From contig JACGCK010000016.1 of NCBI GenBank assembly GCA_014925825.1, positions 558,001-622,000 of the forward strand: a stretch of DNA of 64,000 nucleotides. The letters are read 5' to 3'. The notes beneath the pieces are model-generated. The model was not told the origin of the DNA and did no database searches. It worked only from the letters and a program-made list of their open reading frames with translations. Shown here in pieces: positions 1 through 11,499 of this stretch. Numbering within the stretch: the stretch's first letter is position 1; each line of letters begins with the position of its first letter. Source of the DNA: Pholiota molesta (taxonomy: Eukaryota; Basidiomycota; Agaricomycetes; Agaricales; Strophariaceae). The position numbers were made by a program, and so were the translations under genes.

Positions 1-2
1 GA

Positions 3-1017
3 GCGCTTCAAAATGGCTACTTTGCTACCAAAGCATTTTCTGTGCGTTACTTCCTGATATTCAATCCATGATCGCGCTTAATTATGACTGTTGGATAGGT
101 GGAGCTTGCCATGGTTCAAGATAACGTGTCAAACGCGATGATTGGAAAAATGAGGATGCAGTTTTGGCGAGACGCGGTAAAAGAAATACGTGAGGTGCGT
201 AATGCTTTATACACTCCTCATATGCAAGCCAATATGTTGTTCAACTAGGGAAGACCGCCCAAACACCCAATCGCACTTGCTCTTCACGAAACCTCCGAAA
301 ATTCAAAAACATCAGCATACCATCTGAAGCGAATCGTTGATGCTCGAGTGAGTCGCTTCATACGGAACGGAACACCAACTGTAAATGTTCTAATTTTGTT
401 CTAGGACGCAGAACTACAAACTTCATCGTTCCTCACAGTAGATTCTCTGACATCGCACGCGGAAGCGACATCAAGCACCGTCCTTTACCTTCTCCTTTCT
501 TTGCTATCGCTACCTTCTTCGACACTTTCACATGCCGCATCCCACCTGGGCACTGCACAAACTTGCACCACGCTGCTACGAGCTCTGCCATTCCACGCAA
601 AACACGGACGGATGGTGATACCTGCGGAGATTACTGCTAAGCACGGTGTCAGTCAAGAGGATGTCTTCCGACACGGGGGGGATGCGCAGGGCATAGAGGA
701 CGCGGTGTTCGATTTTGCCACCGTGGCGCACGATCACCTGAACACGGCGTACGATATGCTCAAGGCCGAAGGATCGCAGGGACGCGTTCCCGGAGATGCT
801 CTGCCAGTGTTTCTTGCTGGGGTGCGTGTGATACGCGTTGTTACAATGGACGGGGATTTCGCTGACAATTCGACGCGGTGTCAAACAGGTTCCTGTGGCC
901 AATTACCTCCGTCGGCTCGAAAAGGTCGGCTTCAACGCGTTCGACCCGAAACTACAGCGCAGAGACGGGCTGCTAGCGTGGCAGATGTGGTTGGCATATT
1001 ACAGAAAGCGTCTATGA
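3..1017 (+). CDS. NDUFAF6-like complex I assembly factor (squalene/phytoene synthase family), 3' part
   Basis: Five exons are seen at 3-41, 99-194, 249-347, 405-821 and 889-1017. The 5' end lies outside the window. The protein reads through motifs typical of the mitochondrial squalene/phytoene-synthase-like assembly factor NDUFAF6: GYFATKAF, NAMIGKMRMQFWRDAV, HPIALALHE, RALPFHAKHGR and, at the C-terminus, VANYLRRLEKVGFNAFDP. By family knowledge it acts in early assembly of respiratory complex I in mitochondria; the fold is that of prenyl synthases but synthase activity is not expected. All four introns are short with GT-AG ends and the joined frame is intact, so no break was seen here. Confidence in the family is high; the exact role is inferred. 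Confidence 0.88.
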
Positions 1018-1149
1018 ACGCGTCGTGGTAACTGGATTATTTACATTATTAATTTCCGGATTTGGTAGTGAAATACCTAAAATAATTCAGCTCCGTCCGA
1101 ATGTGGATTTGAGAGAGGCAGCTTCTTGGCTTGGACCACCACTGTGGCA

Positions 1150-1262
1150 TTCCCGACACTCACTGACCCTTCCATCCCTCCCTCCTTCCCTCCCTCCCCG
1201 TCGTCGTCGCCGTCGTCGTCGCCCCCTCGCCCCTCCCCGCCGTCCCCCACGTTCCCCCCACG
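1150..1262. repeat. Pyrimidine-rich low-complexity leader with cgt trinucleotide runs
   Basis: The stretch is almost purely C/T with repeated tccc units, followed by tandem cgt units near 1200-1225. It lies just upstream of the next gene. The open frames crossing it (Pro/Ser- or Arg-rich on +, Gly/Asp-rich on -) are low-complexity artefacts. It is probably part of a promoter or 5' untranslated region. Confidence 0.6.
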
Positions 1263-1291
1263 ACCCCTAGCCGTCATCGGTCCCCGCGGCC

Positions 1292-4200
1292 ATGGAACGC
1301 CTCTGCGGTCGGTCTATGTCCATTTTCTCATGAATGCTGCTCACTCTCTCATGTATCCAGACGAGGTCCTCCAGCTCATTTTCTACGAGCTCACAGACCC
1401 CAGCCCCCTCATCCAGGTCTCACAGCGGTTCCACCGCTTCTCGCAGGATCCATACGTCAGGGCCCACTACTTTCTCATCCACTACGGCTCAATCGAGGCC
1501 ATGTACTATGCTCTGGGGAGAGGCAAGGTCGTTACTGAACGAGTGCTTGACGTATGTCACCTGTCTCCTGTTCGTCGTCTGGTCCGTGTGCATATCTGAC
1601 CTTCCCTTCCCACCCTCCTACGGCATCCCGCAGATCCTCCTAACTAGCGGTGCCCATCTCTCTCGCTATCTAATCCAAATTGCTATACACCACTACTTCC
1701 ACACACAAGCCCATTTCATCAAGACACCATGGGTTCGAAACATCCCGCTACGTGTCTTCGCTACTTTCTGAAACTAGCCGAGGAAAAATATGGGGAGATT
1801 CCGCGGGGCAAGGTGCGTTATTGGCCACATGGAACTCTCGCATGTTCTCATTCTTTACAAAGGGAGAGGACGACGGGTCTCTGTTTACAACTTTCCTGAA
1901 AGAAAGCAGGCTTCCAATCACTATGAAAACCATTACTGGGAAGTCATCAAACCCTGCTGGATACATACAATGTGCGTTCCCATTGCTAACGGTCGTCTTT
2001 TTGACATTTGTAACATCTTTACATCTAGTTCATTCCCTTCTGTACCAGGGTGAGCAACTATATGCTTTTACCGTAACTCTTGTGGAGATTACTGATCGAC
2101 CCCTGGCTCATATAGGATCCTATTATGTCCCAGTTTCCCCTAGCGTTGGCAATTGAACCCAGGCTACTGCCGTATGCAGTCATAAATGGGTTTTCAATGG
2201 ACTACAAAGTAAATGGTTTCGAAATGCACTTTGCTTGATCTCTGACACATGTGATTCACCTCTCTTAGTATCGTGATTTTGTGTTCCGCAAAATGTTTGA
2301 ACGACCTCCTGTGTCAAGCGAGACGCGTGCCGAAGATATTGCCGATAATGTTAGGGAATTGTGTAAATTAGACCCTGCGTACGTTTATACAGGCTTGCGT
2401 GCAGCACCACTTCTGATCGGATATGCAGGATGTTTGTGAGCCGGACAGTAGCCGCGGAAATCTGTATGGAGGCGAAGATTAATGAAGTCGGTTACGAGCA
2501 TTAAAGGAACTGGATAAATCAGGTCATCTTCGCTTCGAACTTTCGTGAGTTATGGTATATGGTAAAGTATATGCGCATATTTACTCATAATTGTATCACA
2601 GAACCCTTGTGGAAGACCTATTAGCGGTAATTACTTCGATTGAATGCCATACGCACCATCTAATCGGCGCATTTACGCGACCTAGACTTTCCTCACCACC
2701 CGGTCGATTTCCAGCGTCAGTACTGGAGATATACTTCTCCATTTATTTGCGGACTTTCCTTCTACAGATGTTTCCGTGCGGTTGGTGGTACTCGTGGTCG
2801 TCTTTATTGCGGCAGACAATCTACACATGACACACACTGCGCTGCGCTCCAAACTTGAAGCAATTGGTCTAGGACCAATAACACGGAGGGATATTGTTAA
2901 TATTTTAGTCAACCCCTTCGTGGAACGCTACAACGCGGTGATCAATTTTGCTCGACAGGAAGTTAACATGGGAGACGATGGTCTGAAGGGACTAATTCCG
3001 CAGGAAACCGATGAGATCGTGGAAGAAGTCGCTGCTAGATGTTTAGAGATTGCCTGCAAAGTAAGTTCCTGCTCTCTATTTTTTTTACACTTCTGACATG
3101 ATTCTTTTGTTAGGGAAAATTGTTGAAAACCCTGGCTGAAGGTTTCCCTCATCTAAAGCACACAGTCGCGAGGTTGACCCTGCAGAAATACCAAATAAGT
3201 ATCGAAGACGTACCGTCTTGGGAAGATGGAGCGGATAATGAGGCGTATGGAGCTAAGCTATGCCGTGACTTTTTGCGATTCGGTGTGGGCGAAGTGCATA
3301 CGTTGGAAAGTCTCCTGCCTGAAAGCCTCAGCGCCGACGCGCCCGATCTCAAACGTTCCGAATCTACCGACAACGAAGAGAGCATCGTGGCTCTCCACCG
3401 CTGCAAAGGTACAATTGTACCGGAAGATGAAGGAGTGTTGAATTTGGTATGCTTTCTGGTAGTTTTGCATATGCATTGACTGACAAAACTTTCACCATGG
3501 GCAGGGAGACATTTCCCAAGAAACCTTGTCAACGATGATACGACACGACGAGGTCGCTCCAGTGCGTTCTCGGCGAAGGATCTTGTATTCCTATGGACCT
3601 TTTGACACGTCAAGCAAATACCGCTATCCACAAGGTCAGTGGTTGTCACTCGCTAATGGGAATAAATTCCTTATTCAATTGTTAAAGATCCACTACACAT
3701 CGGGAAATGGGTCAAGACGTTCTTCGGTCCGAGAAGCAGTGTTACAGCTATCTTCATGACGCACGCCGTGATTAATGATAACTGCACAGTAAGTTAGATG
3801 TATTACATTGTGCAGTCAGGTTAGAATTGACAATATGTAGATGCTTCACTATTATCTGATGCACAATGAATCCGGTGTCCCTAACGTGCGATCAACGCGT
3901 GTCCCTGTTACGTTCAAGCACTTCCAGCTCCTTGCTCGACTCGGTCGAACGCCGGTATGTAATTTTGTTTTTCTGCCCTTCCAAAAATTAATTTTCGCAT
4001 ACGCAGAATTTTTATATATGGCAAGACATAGAAGTTGGCGCAGAATTCTATTTCGATGAAAACGATTACCTCCACGACACCCGCAGAGTGAAGGTCGAAC
4101 TCTCACAAAGCACCATTTCTTCACCCCCAGCATCTAGCCCTCATACTGTTACCAATACAAATCGCGGCAAGAAACGGCCCCGGAGGACGGCCGCAGAAAC

Positions 4201-4691
4201 CGTCCGCTCCTATGCTGTTCCTGATTCAGATGAGGACGATCAGCACTTTGAGGCAAGCGAGCAAGATGACCAGAAGGACCCTAGGGAGACGAGTCTGCAG
4301 CTCTGGATCAAACATCTTGGGCTCCTCTTGAAAACGGAAACACGCAAGGTTAGTATAGCCGAAAATTATCAACTTTCTCAAACTGACACAACATAACAGC
4401 ATACTGTATTGAAGAGGCGCCTTGAGAAAAGCGCCGCACCTGACGCGAAAGTTCGAATACACAAGGTACTTTGATTCGACACTGCGCTATTAAAGTTCTC
4501 CACGTTTGACACGTTTTGCATTCGCACAGAACGACTTTGTCAAGTCCCTCAACACGAACCTGCGCACTCTCCGCAAAATTGAAGCAGAGCGACATCATTA
4601 TGCCCATGTTGTCGAAGACTATGATGATGACCAAGACGATGACGACTATATATCGAAGCGCACGAAGAGGCGCAGGGCTGCCAACGTCTAA
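1292..4691 (+). CDS. F-box-like conserved protein, many exons, frame broken four times
   Basis: I place the start at 1292 in a good context (gcggccatgg). A 16-base first exon joins across a 53-base intron to 1361, giving MERLCDEVLQLIFYEL, an F-box-like start. An alternative start is 1330. Later exons include 1361-1551, 1634-1812, 1863-1971, a 21-base exon 2029-2049, 2116-2208, 2269-2378 and 2429-2544; the last two exons end at 4691. Most of the protein is helical and of unknown role. The C-terminus is charged (DEDD stretches, KRTKRRRAANV). Conserved reading is lost and regained around 1762, 1935, 1951 and 2495, each fitting one missing base. Exon limits between 2602 and 2768 are uncertain. 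The F-box reading suggests an SCF ubiquitin-ligase adaptor, but that is inference. Confidence 0.72.
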
Positions 4692-5085
4692 TCACACTAG
4701 ATATCGATCAAGCACTCTCTAGCACTTTTTTTACTCTTTACATACACATCCTGCTACACACGCATTCATTACTTAAGGAAGGACTGTATCACTTTAAAAC
4801 ATTAAGCATATGTATTACCTTGTTGCACGCATTAACAATTACATGGTCCTGATTTTGCCTCATTGTGAAACAACCTGAGGTCGCTATTCCGGGAATTTGG
4901 CAGGCTATGCTCAAACGTGGGTGAACATCTAACAATTAAAGTTGTACATGAAAATAATAACCAGTCCAGGGCGAAGAAACCCGTCCTACAAATGAAAATG
5001 TCAGTAACACGCACCTCCTATCCAAAGAGCTGCGAATAGCTTATCGCACTTGATGCACCTTGAATATACTAATTGAGATGTGTGC
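4692..5085. other. Convergent intergenic region
   Basis: The 394 bases lie between the stops of two convergent genes. The sequence is AT-rich and probably holds both 3' untranslated regions. No gene, RNA or repeat was recognised. Confidence 0.5.
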
Positions 5086-6833
5086 TTAGTTGTATTTAAA
5101 CAACCAAGCGTCGTCACTGCAAAGAAAGTCTTCCTCGATGCAAAATTTGATTCTCCATCTGGGCCATTTTGTCGTTAGGATGTCTGAACCTACCCTGTCG
5201 ATGCTCCATAATGCACGATTAAGGCCGATTGTATTCAGTCCTTTTGCTTCTTCGGCGAGGTCCCCTATCAGGATGGGAAGTCGAGCCGTCACGCCGTAGA
5301 GATGGAGGAATGAGAGGTGAGGAAGTTTGGCGATCCCATCCACCTGTGATTCAGGACAAAAAAGTTAGATATGACGCCTTGCATTGAACCCAGTGCATGA
5401 CATTTACCAGCAGTAGAAGGGTTTCCCCTCCCCAATTTATGGCCAGATGGAGGGCACGCAAATTAGGCGATAGACTATCCACTATCATGATAAGCGTGTC
5501 TACGTCGATATAATCTCTTCCAGTGTGCAAACTTAGAACTTCTAGTCCTTTGAGGTCTTTGATGACGAGAAGTAGTCGGATGGTTTGCTCATGTCTTAAT
5601 TCTGGAAGACGTAGATATAATCTTCGGAGTGAAGACCGACCTTCTAGAAATGCACAGAGTGCACAAAATTCGGGTTCGTTGAAAGATTCTTGATTTTCAG
5701 TAGATAACCGAAAGGACGTGAGTTTGGGGAGTGTCCTTGTTGAGGAATAGCGGGGAAGAAAGGAGGCAAACGCATAATGGATAAAGCCTCCAATACTCAA
5801 GGATTCCAGAGACGTTGCATGATGGAACATGGCATCAAGCCCACTCAGCTCTTCTTCCTCCAACAGTGTTCCGAAGATCTCTAGTTCGCGTAATCCACTG
5901 TAGACCCGGATAGGCACACTCCCGATGTGAGTAGCACATAGCCTAAGACTTTCGAGTGTCGGCGAAAAGAAATTGAGAATATCTTCGATGGGCAGGCCGA
6001 AGACGTCTGCTACGTCGTGGTCTTCTACGTATCCGTCATGAGCTTCCTCGTCGTCCGGAAAGAAAAAGGGAATGGAGAGATGCAGAGTCTTCAATTTCTG
6101 AATGTGTTGTAGAGAATACAACGGGAACGTCCTGGAACAAAGTATTAGACGTTGATATTTCGAGAGTAGAATAATCTAGTGCTTACGGTGACTGCAGGAC
6201 TAATCCCCTCAATGTTGTTGGAAGGCATCGGGCAACTACATCATCGAAAGGAGGACAATCGCCTATCCAACGAAAAGCTTGGAGGTTTGGGACAAACGAA
6301 AGAACATTGGCCACTGTAACTAGTACAATATTGAGCAGAAATTCCATACCACAGGCAAGAATTGCATTACATCTTTCAAGCATTCCCAAGCCATCAGTGA
6401 ACGCGACGATGGTGATGCTCTTGACAACTTTGGCAAAGTGCGGATCTCGACAAATCCGATTGAGTATCTCCCAAGACTTACTGATGAGTTTCGTAGCAGT
6501 TTCTGTCGTCCAATCCATGTCAAACGTGTTCAGGACCTCCATGGCTCTTTTCCCTCCAAAGAAGTAGACTTTGATGGACGCAAAAATAGTCCGGATAACG
6601 ACATCGTGAAACAGAGAGCAGACGCCCAGTAAATTGGGGAGCTGAATTTCGGGTACGTTTTCGAGGACTTGTGACCAGATTTCAGGAGGAAAAGTTCTGC
6701 GATAGGCCGCCATAAACGAACGGAACGGCGAGGTGTCGACCGCACCAGAGCTTGGATTACGTAATGCACATGCCCGCCTATTTTCGGGATCTTCAGCGCT
6801 CTTCCACTGAGTACTGAAGTACTGAAGCCTCAT
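5086..6833 (-). CDS. F-box/LRR-type protein
   Basis: Three exons on the minus strand: 6833-6187, 6131-5408 and 5343-5086, with donors GTAAGC and GTAAAT and clean acceptors. The start could be 6833 or the later Met at 6713 (MAAYRRTFPPEIW). The F-box-like part is TFPPEIWSQVLENVPE followed by LLGVCSLFHDVV, the usual pattern of basidiomycete F-box proteins. The C-terminal two thirds carries leucine-rich segments (LESLRLCATHIG, LRRLYLRLPEL, LEVLSLHTG, LRALHLAINW, LSFLHLYG), as in LRR substrate-binding domains. The likely role is substrate adaptor of an SCF E3 ubiquitin ligase; the substrate is unknown. It is head-to-head with the F-box gene at 6975, with 141 bases between the outermost starts. Confidence 0.8.
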
Positions 6834-6974
6834 TGAAGTCTTCGACCCATTCTCTGCCTAGTTCTTCAACATATCCGACTACTCACAGCTAATACTCTTC
6901 GGTTGGTGTCTATGTTCATGAAAGTTGAAATGGTTGATTCTTACTGACCTGGTTGGTGTCCAGCTCAGCCCAAA
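6834..6974. promoter_or_regulatory. Short bidirectional promoter between two F-box genes
   Basis: The 141 bases separate the divergent starts at 6833 (minus) and 6975 (plus). A degenerate copy of this sequence lies before the second F-box copy (about 9225-9396). No specific factor site was recognised. Confidence 0.45.
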
Positions 6975-8810
6975 ATGCATCCCCTGATCACCGAGTCACT
7001 CAATGAGAACATCTCAATCGAAGAAGCCCACAAGCAAATTGACAAAGCCATTGAGCAATATCGAGAAAATATTCTTGCTCTAAAATCTCATAGAAACCGC
7101 TACGCACCTTTCTCCCGCCTCCCTCCCGAAATCATATGCAAAATCTTTACTTTTGCGAAGATACCAGGCCTGGACTATTACTGGCGCGGACAACCCATGA
7201 AATTGATCAAGTTGACCCACGTTACTCGTCATTGGAGGAGTGTCGCCCTCAATTCACCGAGTTTATGGACCGACTTGCCCGTTGGAAATGGAAATCCTCT
7301 ATTGATCGAGGAGATGCTCAAAAGGTCCAAAGATGCCAGCCTCGCGATCAACTGCGACCTTGCTACAATCCACCATATGCGACCAGGATTAGAGTTAGCT
7401 CTTCAACATAGTGCGCGTGCCAAGGAAATGTTTTTCAGGAATGTCAGATCAAGCATGTGGAATGATTTACAAAAGCATTTGTCCCAACCGACTCCGCGGC
7501 TAGAATACCTTGCCTTGGAAGGCTCTGCTCCTGTTCCGTTCTTTGACTATGGTACTGCTACCAAACCGGAACGCATTTCTATTACCGGGCATGTTCTATG
7601 CGAAACAGGACGGCTCCACCACTTGGAATTGATCAACTGCACTGTCGACTGGACCTCGCATTCACATATCTTTCATTCTCTTACGCATCTCAAGCTGCAC
7701 AACATTCCAAATACTTTGAGGCCAAATGGAAAGCAGTTCGTGGATATACTGAAAGGAATGCCTGATCTAGAATATTTAGATCTGAAGGATGTCCTTCCAA
7801 TCCAGACAGGCGAGAAAATGCCTTGGGCATCCGATCACATACACTTCCCCTCGCTTCGAACCTTAAAGCTGTGTTCCACAAATAAAGAGCTCGAGCCTTT
7901 CTTCTCTTGCGTCACCTTTCCCCCAACAACTGCCGTAAACATTGTATGCTCTGCCACTGTCACTTCAGCCAATACCCCCATTTCTACAAGTCACTTTTCC
8001 CCCTTCATCATGAGCCTTGGCCAATCATACTCAAATTGTTCTTCTGCTCCGACTTTCCAAACAATTATTCTACCAAAAATTGGACTGGGTTCCGAACTTC
8101 ATCTCAAGCTATTCACAGATGAGTTGGCAAATGATTGGTCCTTCTATACTGGCACGTCTATCCCCAGCCTGGAATTACAATTTCTCTGGAAGTCGGTCAC
8201 ACAGGATATAGGAATTCTTTTGCATGACATCTTCGATGGTGCAATACATTTACGCCATGTGAAACGAGTATATCTGGCAGACTTGGAACATGGACTAGCA
8301 GTCAACACAATAGCGAACACATTTGGAACACTGCCTTGTGTTCGCTCTGTCGTGGCAGCTAGTGGTGCAGCTGAGTCCTTTATCAATGCACTGAAACTCC
8401 GCTTGCATGATGACAAAATGGAACCTACAATTGCCGATCCAACACCGACCCTCTATTTCCCTCGGCTCTCCTCAATCTCTTTATTGGATGTAAATTTCAA
8501 TGGCGGCTTAGATGGCTTAACAATTGAAAATTTACAAGATTGCCTTATCCAACGTTACGAATACGGTGCGGAGATAGAAAAACTAACTCTGTCTGATTGT
8601 ATCAGGCTCAGCGAAGAGGACGTGGACTTGCTCTCAGAGATCGTGGTTGATGTTGACTGGGATGGACTAGAGGTTTTCACAGAGGATGAGGAAGAGGATG
8701 ACGATGAAGATGAGGAAGAGGATGATTATACTGACCCCTACCACGAATTCGCAGATGAGGATTACGATGGATCACTCTATGGCGACGGCGACCCATTAGA
8801 CTTCTGGTAA
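6975..8810 (+). CDS. F-box protein with acidic C-terminal tail
   Basis: A single uninterrupted frame of 611 residues. After a helical N-terminus (about 1-45, IEEAHKQIDKAIEQYRE) comes a typical basidiomycete F-box at about residues 48-95: RLPPEIICKIFTFAK, then IKLTHVTRHWRSVALNSPSLW. The middle is an irregular LRR-like array (LHHLELINCTVDW, LTHLKLHNIPN, LEYLDLKDVLP, LRTLKLCST). The C-terminus is strongly acidic (about 565-600, E/D runs) and ends DYDGSLYGDGDPLDFW. The expected role is an SCF ubiquitin-ligase receptor; the target cannot be read from sequence. It is the intact member of a tandem pair with the copy at 9397-11182. Confidence 0.88.
   Translation: MHPLITESLNENISIEEAHKQIDKAIEQYRENILALKSHRNRYAPFSRLPPEIICKIFTFAKIPGLDYYWRGQPMKLIKLTHVTRHWRSVALNSPSLWTDLPVGNGNPLLIEEMLKRSKDASLAINCDLATIHHMRPGLELALQHSARAKEMFFRNVRSSMWNDLQKHLSQPTPRLEYLALEGSAPVPFFDYGTATKPERISITGHVLCETGRLHHLELINCTVDWTSHSHIFHSLTHLKLHNIPNTLRPNGKQFVDILKGMPDLEYLDLKDVLPIQTGEKMPWASDHIHFPSLRTLKLCSTNKELEPFFSCVTFPPTTAVNIVCSATVTSANTPISTSHFSPFIMSLGQSYSNCSSAPTFQTIILPKIGLGSELHLKLFTDELANDWSFYTGTSIPSLELQFLWKSVTQDIGILLHDIFDGAIHLRHVKRVYLADLEHGLAVNTIANTFGTLPCVRSVVAASGAAESFINALKLRLHDDKMEPTIADPTPTLYFPRLSSISLLDVNFNGGLDGLTIENLQDCLIQRYEYGAEIEKLTLSDCIRLSEEDVDLLSEIVVDVDWDGLEVFTEDEEEDDDEDEEEDDYTDPYHEFADEDYDGSLYGDGDPLDFW
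8687..8735 (+). repeat. Acidic-codon low-complexity run (gaggat/gaagat)
   Basis: Imperfect repeats of GAG, GAT, GAA and GAC codons encode the E/D-rich tail of the F-box protein. The tandem copy at 11090 is much shorter here, so the run has changed length since the duplication. Confidence 0.6.
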
Positions 8811-9132
8811 TCTGGGAGCCTGTTACGATACTGTCTGCATCTCCATGTTTTACATACTGGCTCGTCATCCATATTGATTGCTCTATATGTTAATCCTACT
8901 AAGTGGTACATCTATGGCCTATCTCCTTCTAGAGTCTTACTGCGCAAAAGACATGAAAACGACATCATATAATTAGCCATACACTACTTATATGTTGTCA
9001 TATTAATGGCTGAATTCGATGGCAGATTTTGCATGACGCGTTTGCATTTTGCGTTTTCTTGGAATTCGCTTGAAATTCTTTTGAATCCATTGACCTCGCT
9101 TCGTAATGCATACCTATTGGGGATGACATGCG

Positions 9133-11360
9133 CTTTGGATTACATAATCCCCCTGCCTGAGACTCCCGGAAATTTTCAGCACTCAACAGTGAGCACCATA
9201 CCAGACCATACCTCCACCGCAGCCTCATTGAAGTCTTCAACGTTCAACTCCGACCCATTCTTTGCTTAGCCCTTCAATAATCTCCAATTTTGGCAGTTAA
9301 TCACAGCTAATGACCTCAGGTTTGTTCCCATATTCGCGAAAGCTTTTAGGCTTAATTAATACCTACTGACCTGAACGGTGTCCAGCCCAGCAGACAAGGC
9401 ACCCCCTGATCACCGAGTCGCTCAATGAGAAAATCTCAATCGAAGAAGCGCATGAGCAAATTGATAAAGCTATCAATGGATATCAAGAAATTATCTTAGC
9501 TTTGAAATCTCAGAGAAATCGCTACGCGCCTATTTCGCGCCTCCCTCCCGAAATTCTATGCAGGATTTTTTCTTTTGCGAAAACACAATGGCAAGACGTA
9601 ACCTACTACAGGAGCGCTATGGGGATTGACCTACATCCCATGAAATGGATTAGGCTGACCCACGTCACTCGGCATTGGAGGAATATCGCCCTCAATTCAC
9701 CAAGTCTATGGGTTGAATTTCCTTTCGGAAATCGTTCATTGGTTGAAGAAATGCTCAAAAGGTCCAAACATGCCGGCCTCGTGATCAAATCAGATTTTTC
9801 TTCTATCCGCACTATACGACCAGGATTAGAGTTGGCTCTCAAACACATTGGACGTGCCAAAGATCTATCTTTCCAGGGCATCACTTCAAATGTGTGGAAG
9901 GACTTACAGAAGCTTCTGTCTGAACCGACCCCGCGGCTTCAATACCTTACCTTGAATGGCTATGCTACCCATTCGGAACCAATTTCCATTACCGGGCGAG
10001 TTCTGTGCGAAACAGGATGGCTCCGCCATCTAGAATTGACCAACTGCAATTTCAACTGGACCTCGCATTCACATATCCTGTGCTCCCTCTCTCACCTCAA
10101 GCTACACAACATTCCATATTCTTCGAGGCCAAATGCAAAGCAGTTCGTGGATATAATGAAAGGAATGCCTGATCTAGAATTTTTAGACCTAAAGGACGTC
10201 CTTCCAGTCCAAACACCCGAGCAAGTACCTTGGCCCTCCGATCGTATACACTTCGCCTCGCTTCGAATTCTGAAAATATGCTCCACAAATAACGAACTGG
10301 AACCATTCTTTTCCTGTGTCACCTTTCCCCCAACAGCTGCCGTAAACATCGTATGCTCAGCCACCGACACTTCAGCCAATACCCCGATTTCTACGAATCG
10401 CTTTTCTGGCTTCATTGTGAGCCTTGGCGGATTATACTCAAATTGTTCTTCTACTCGGATTTTCCAAACAATTGTTCTACGGCAATTAGACCTCAGGGGT
10501 TCCGCAGTTCAACTTGAACTGTACACCGATGAGTTATTCCACGACCTCAGGTACAACACGTCTAACCCCAGCTTGGAATTACAATTTCGCGGGATGCCAC
10601 GCTTTTCAGCCAAGCAAGATGCAGAAAATCTTTTGTTCGACATCTTCAATGGTGGGGTACATCTACAACATGTCAAGCAGGTATTTCTGGTAGACATGAG
10701 TGAAGTCGATGGCAGGACAATAGCGAAGACATTTGGAATGTTGCCCTGTGTTCGCTCTGTCGTGGCAGCTAGTGTTGCAGTTGGGCCCTTTATCAATGCA
10801 CTGAAGTTCTGCTCGCAGGATGATGATATGAAACCTACCACTGTCAACCCACATCAACCCCCTATTTCTCTCACCTCACCTCAATCTCTTTACGGAATGC
10901 AGAATTCGACACCTCAAATGACCTGACGATTGGAAATCTACAAGATTGCCTCATCCAGCGTTACGAATCCGGTGCAGCGATAGAAAACTAACTCTCTTTG
11001 ACTGTTTCAGACTCAGGGAAGAGGATGTGGACTTGCTCTCAGAGATTCTAGTTGACGTTGACTGGGATGGACAAGAGATTTTCACGGAAGATGAGCAAGA
11101 TGATTATACTGACCCCGAATTTGCAGCTGAGTATTACGGTTACGATGATGAAGACTCCGACTATGGCTACGGCTACTGGTGATTTGGGTCCTTGTTATGA
11201 TACTTTCTACATTTCCACGGTGTTTCACTGGCTTCTCATCTATATTGCTCTTTATGTTAATCCTACTAAGCGGTACGTCTATAGGCTGTCTCCTTTGATC
11301 CCAAGTAATTGACACTCTTAGTAGCAGACTATACTTCGGAAATGATCACATATAATTAGG
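9133..11360. repeat. Tandem segmental duplication, copy B
   Basis: The second copy of the 6751-8977 segment, in direct orientation, covers upstream sequence, the F-box reading frame and downstream tail. Divergence is moderate and spread along the whole length, so the duplication is not recent. Confidence 0.85.
9397..11182 (+). pseudogene. Tandem F-box copy lacking its start codon and with two frame breaks
   Basis: The reading frame parallels the 6975 gene (F-box RLPPEILCRIFSFAK, then IRLTHVTRHWRNIALNSPSLW, LRR-like middle, acidic tail YGYDDEDSDYGYGYW). The start ATG of the parent is AGG here (9397-9399), and no in-frame ATG follows before the F-box. The frame is lost near 10858-10862 (a C run) and again near 10984-10987 (AAAA where the sister has AAAAA). 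After adding one base at each, the tail aligns with the sister to the stop at 11182. The two one-base gaps resemble errors seen elsewhere in the window, but the missing start is a substitution. It is probably a decaying duplicate; if the substitution is also an error it would be an intact paralogue. Confidence 0.65.
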
Positions 11361-11499
11361 GTCAGATACCCAACAAATTTGTACATGAAGTTTACATAAA
11401 TTTTGTATTCGAACTATATTTTGCAATTCATCCAAGCACAGAGTAAGGAACGAACGCCAAATCACTTTAGTTCGAGAAGTTGGGAGACTGTCCAGCAAG

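Larger units (their letters stand above)
6751..8977. repeat. Tandem segmental duplication, copy A
   Basis: This segment is repeated about 2.38 kb downstream (9133-11360). The similarity starts upstream of the F-box start codon (tggattac...ctcattgaagtcttc), runs through the coding region and ends past the stop in a shared tail (atgttaatcctactaag and acatataattag/tcatataattag). The left edge reaches into the 5' end of the neighbouring minus-strand gene, so promoter sequence was copied too. Confidence 0.85.

Noticed and set aside
1025..1277. Arg/Pro-rich and Gly/Asp-rich frames across the pyrimidine tract
   Set aside because: Translation of simple repeats on both strands, no conserved content.
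7690..10415. Minus-strand frames inside the F-box genes
   Set aside because: Shadows of the LRR-coding strand, repeated in both duplicated copies for that reason.
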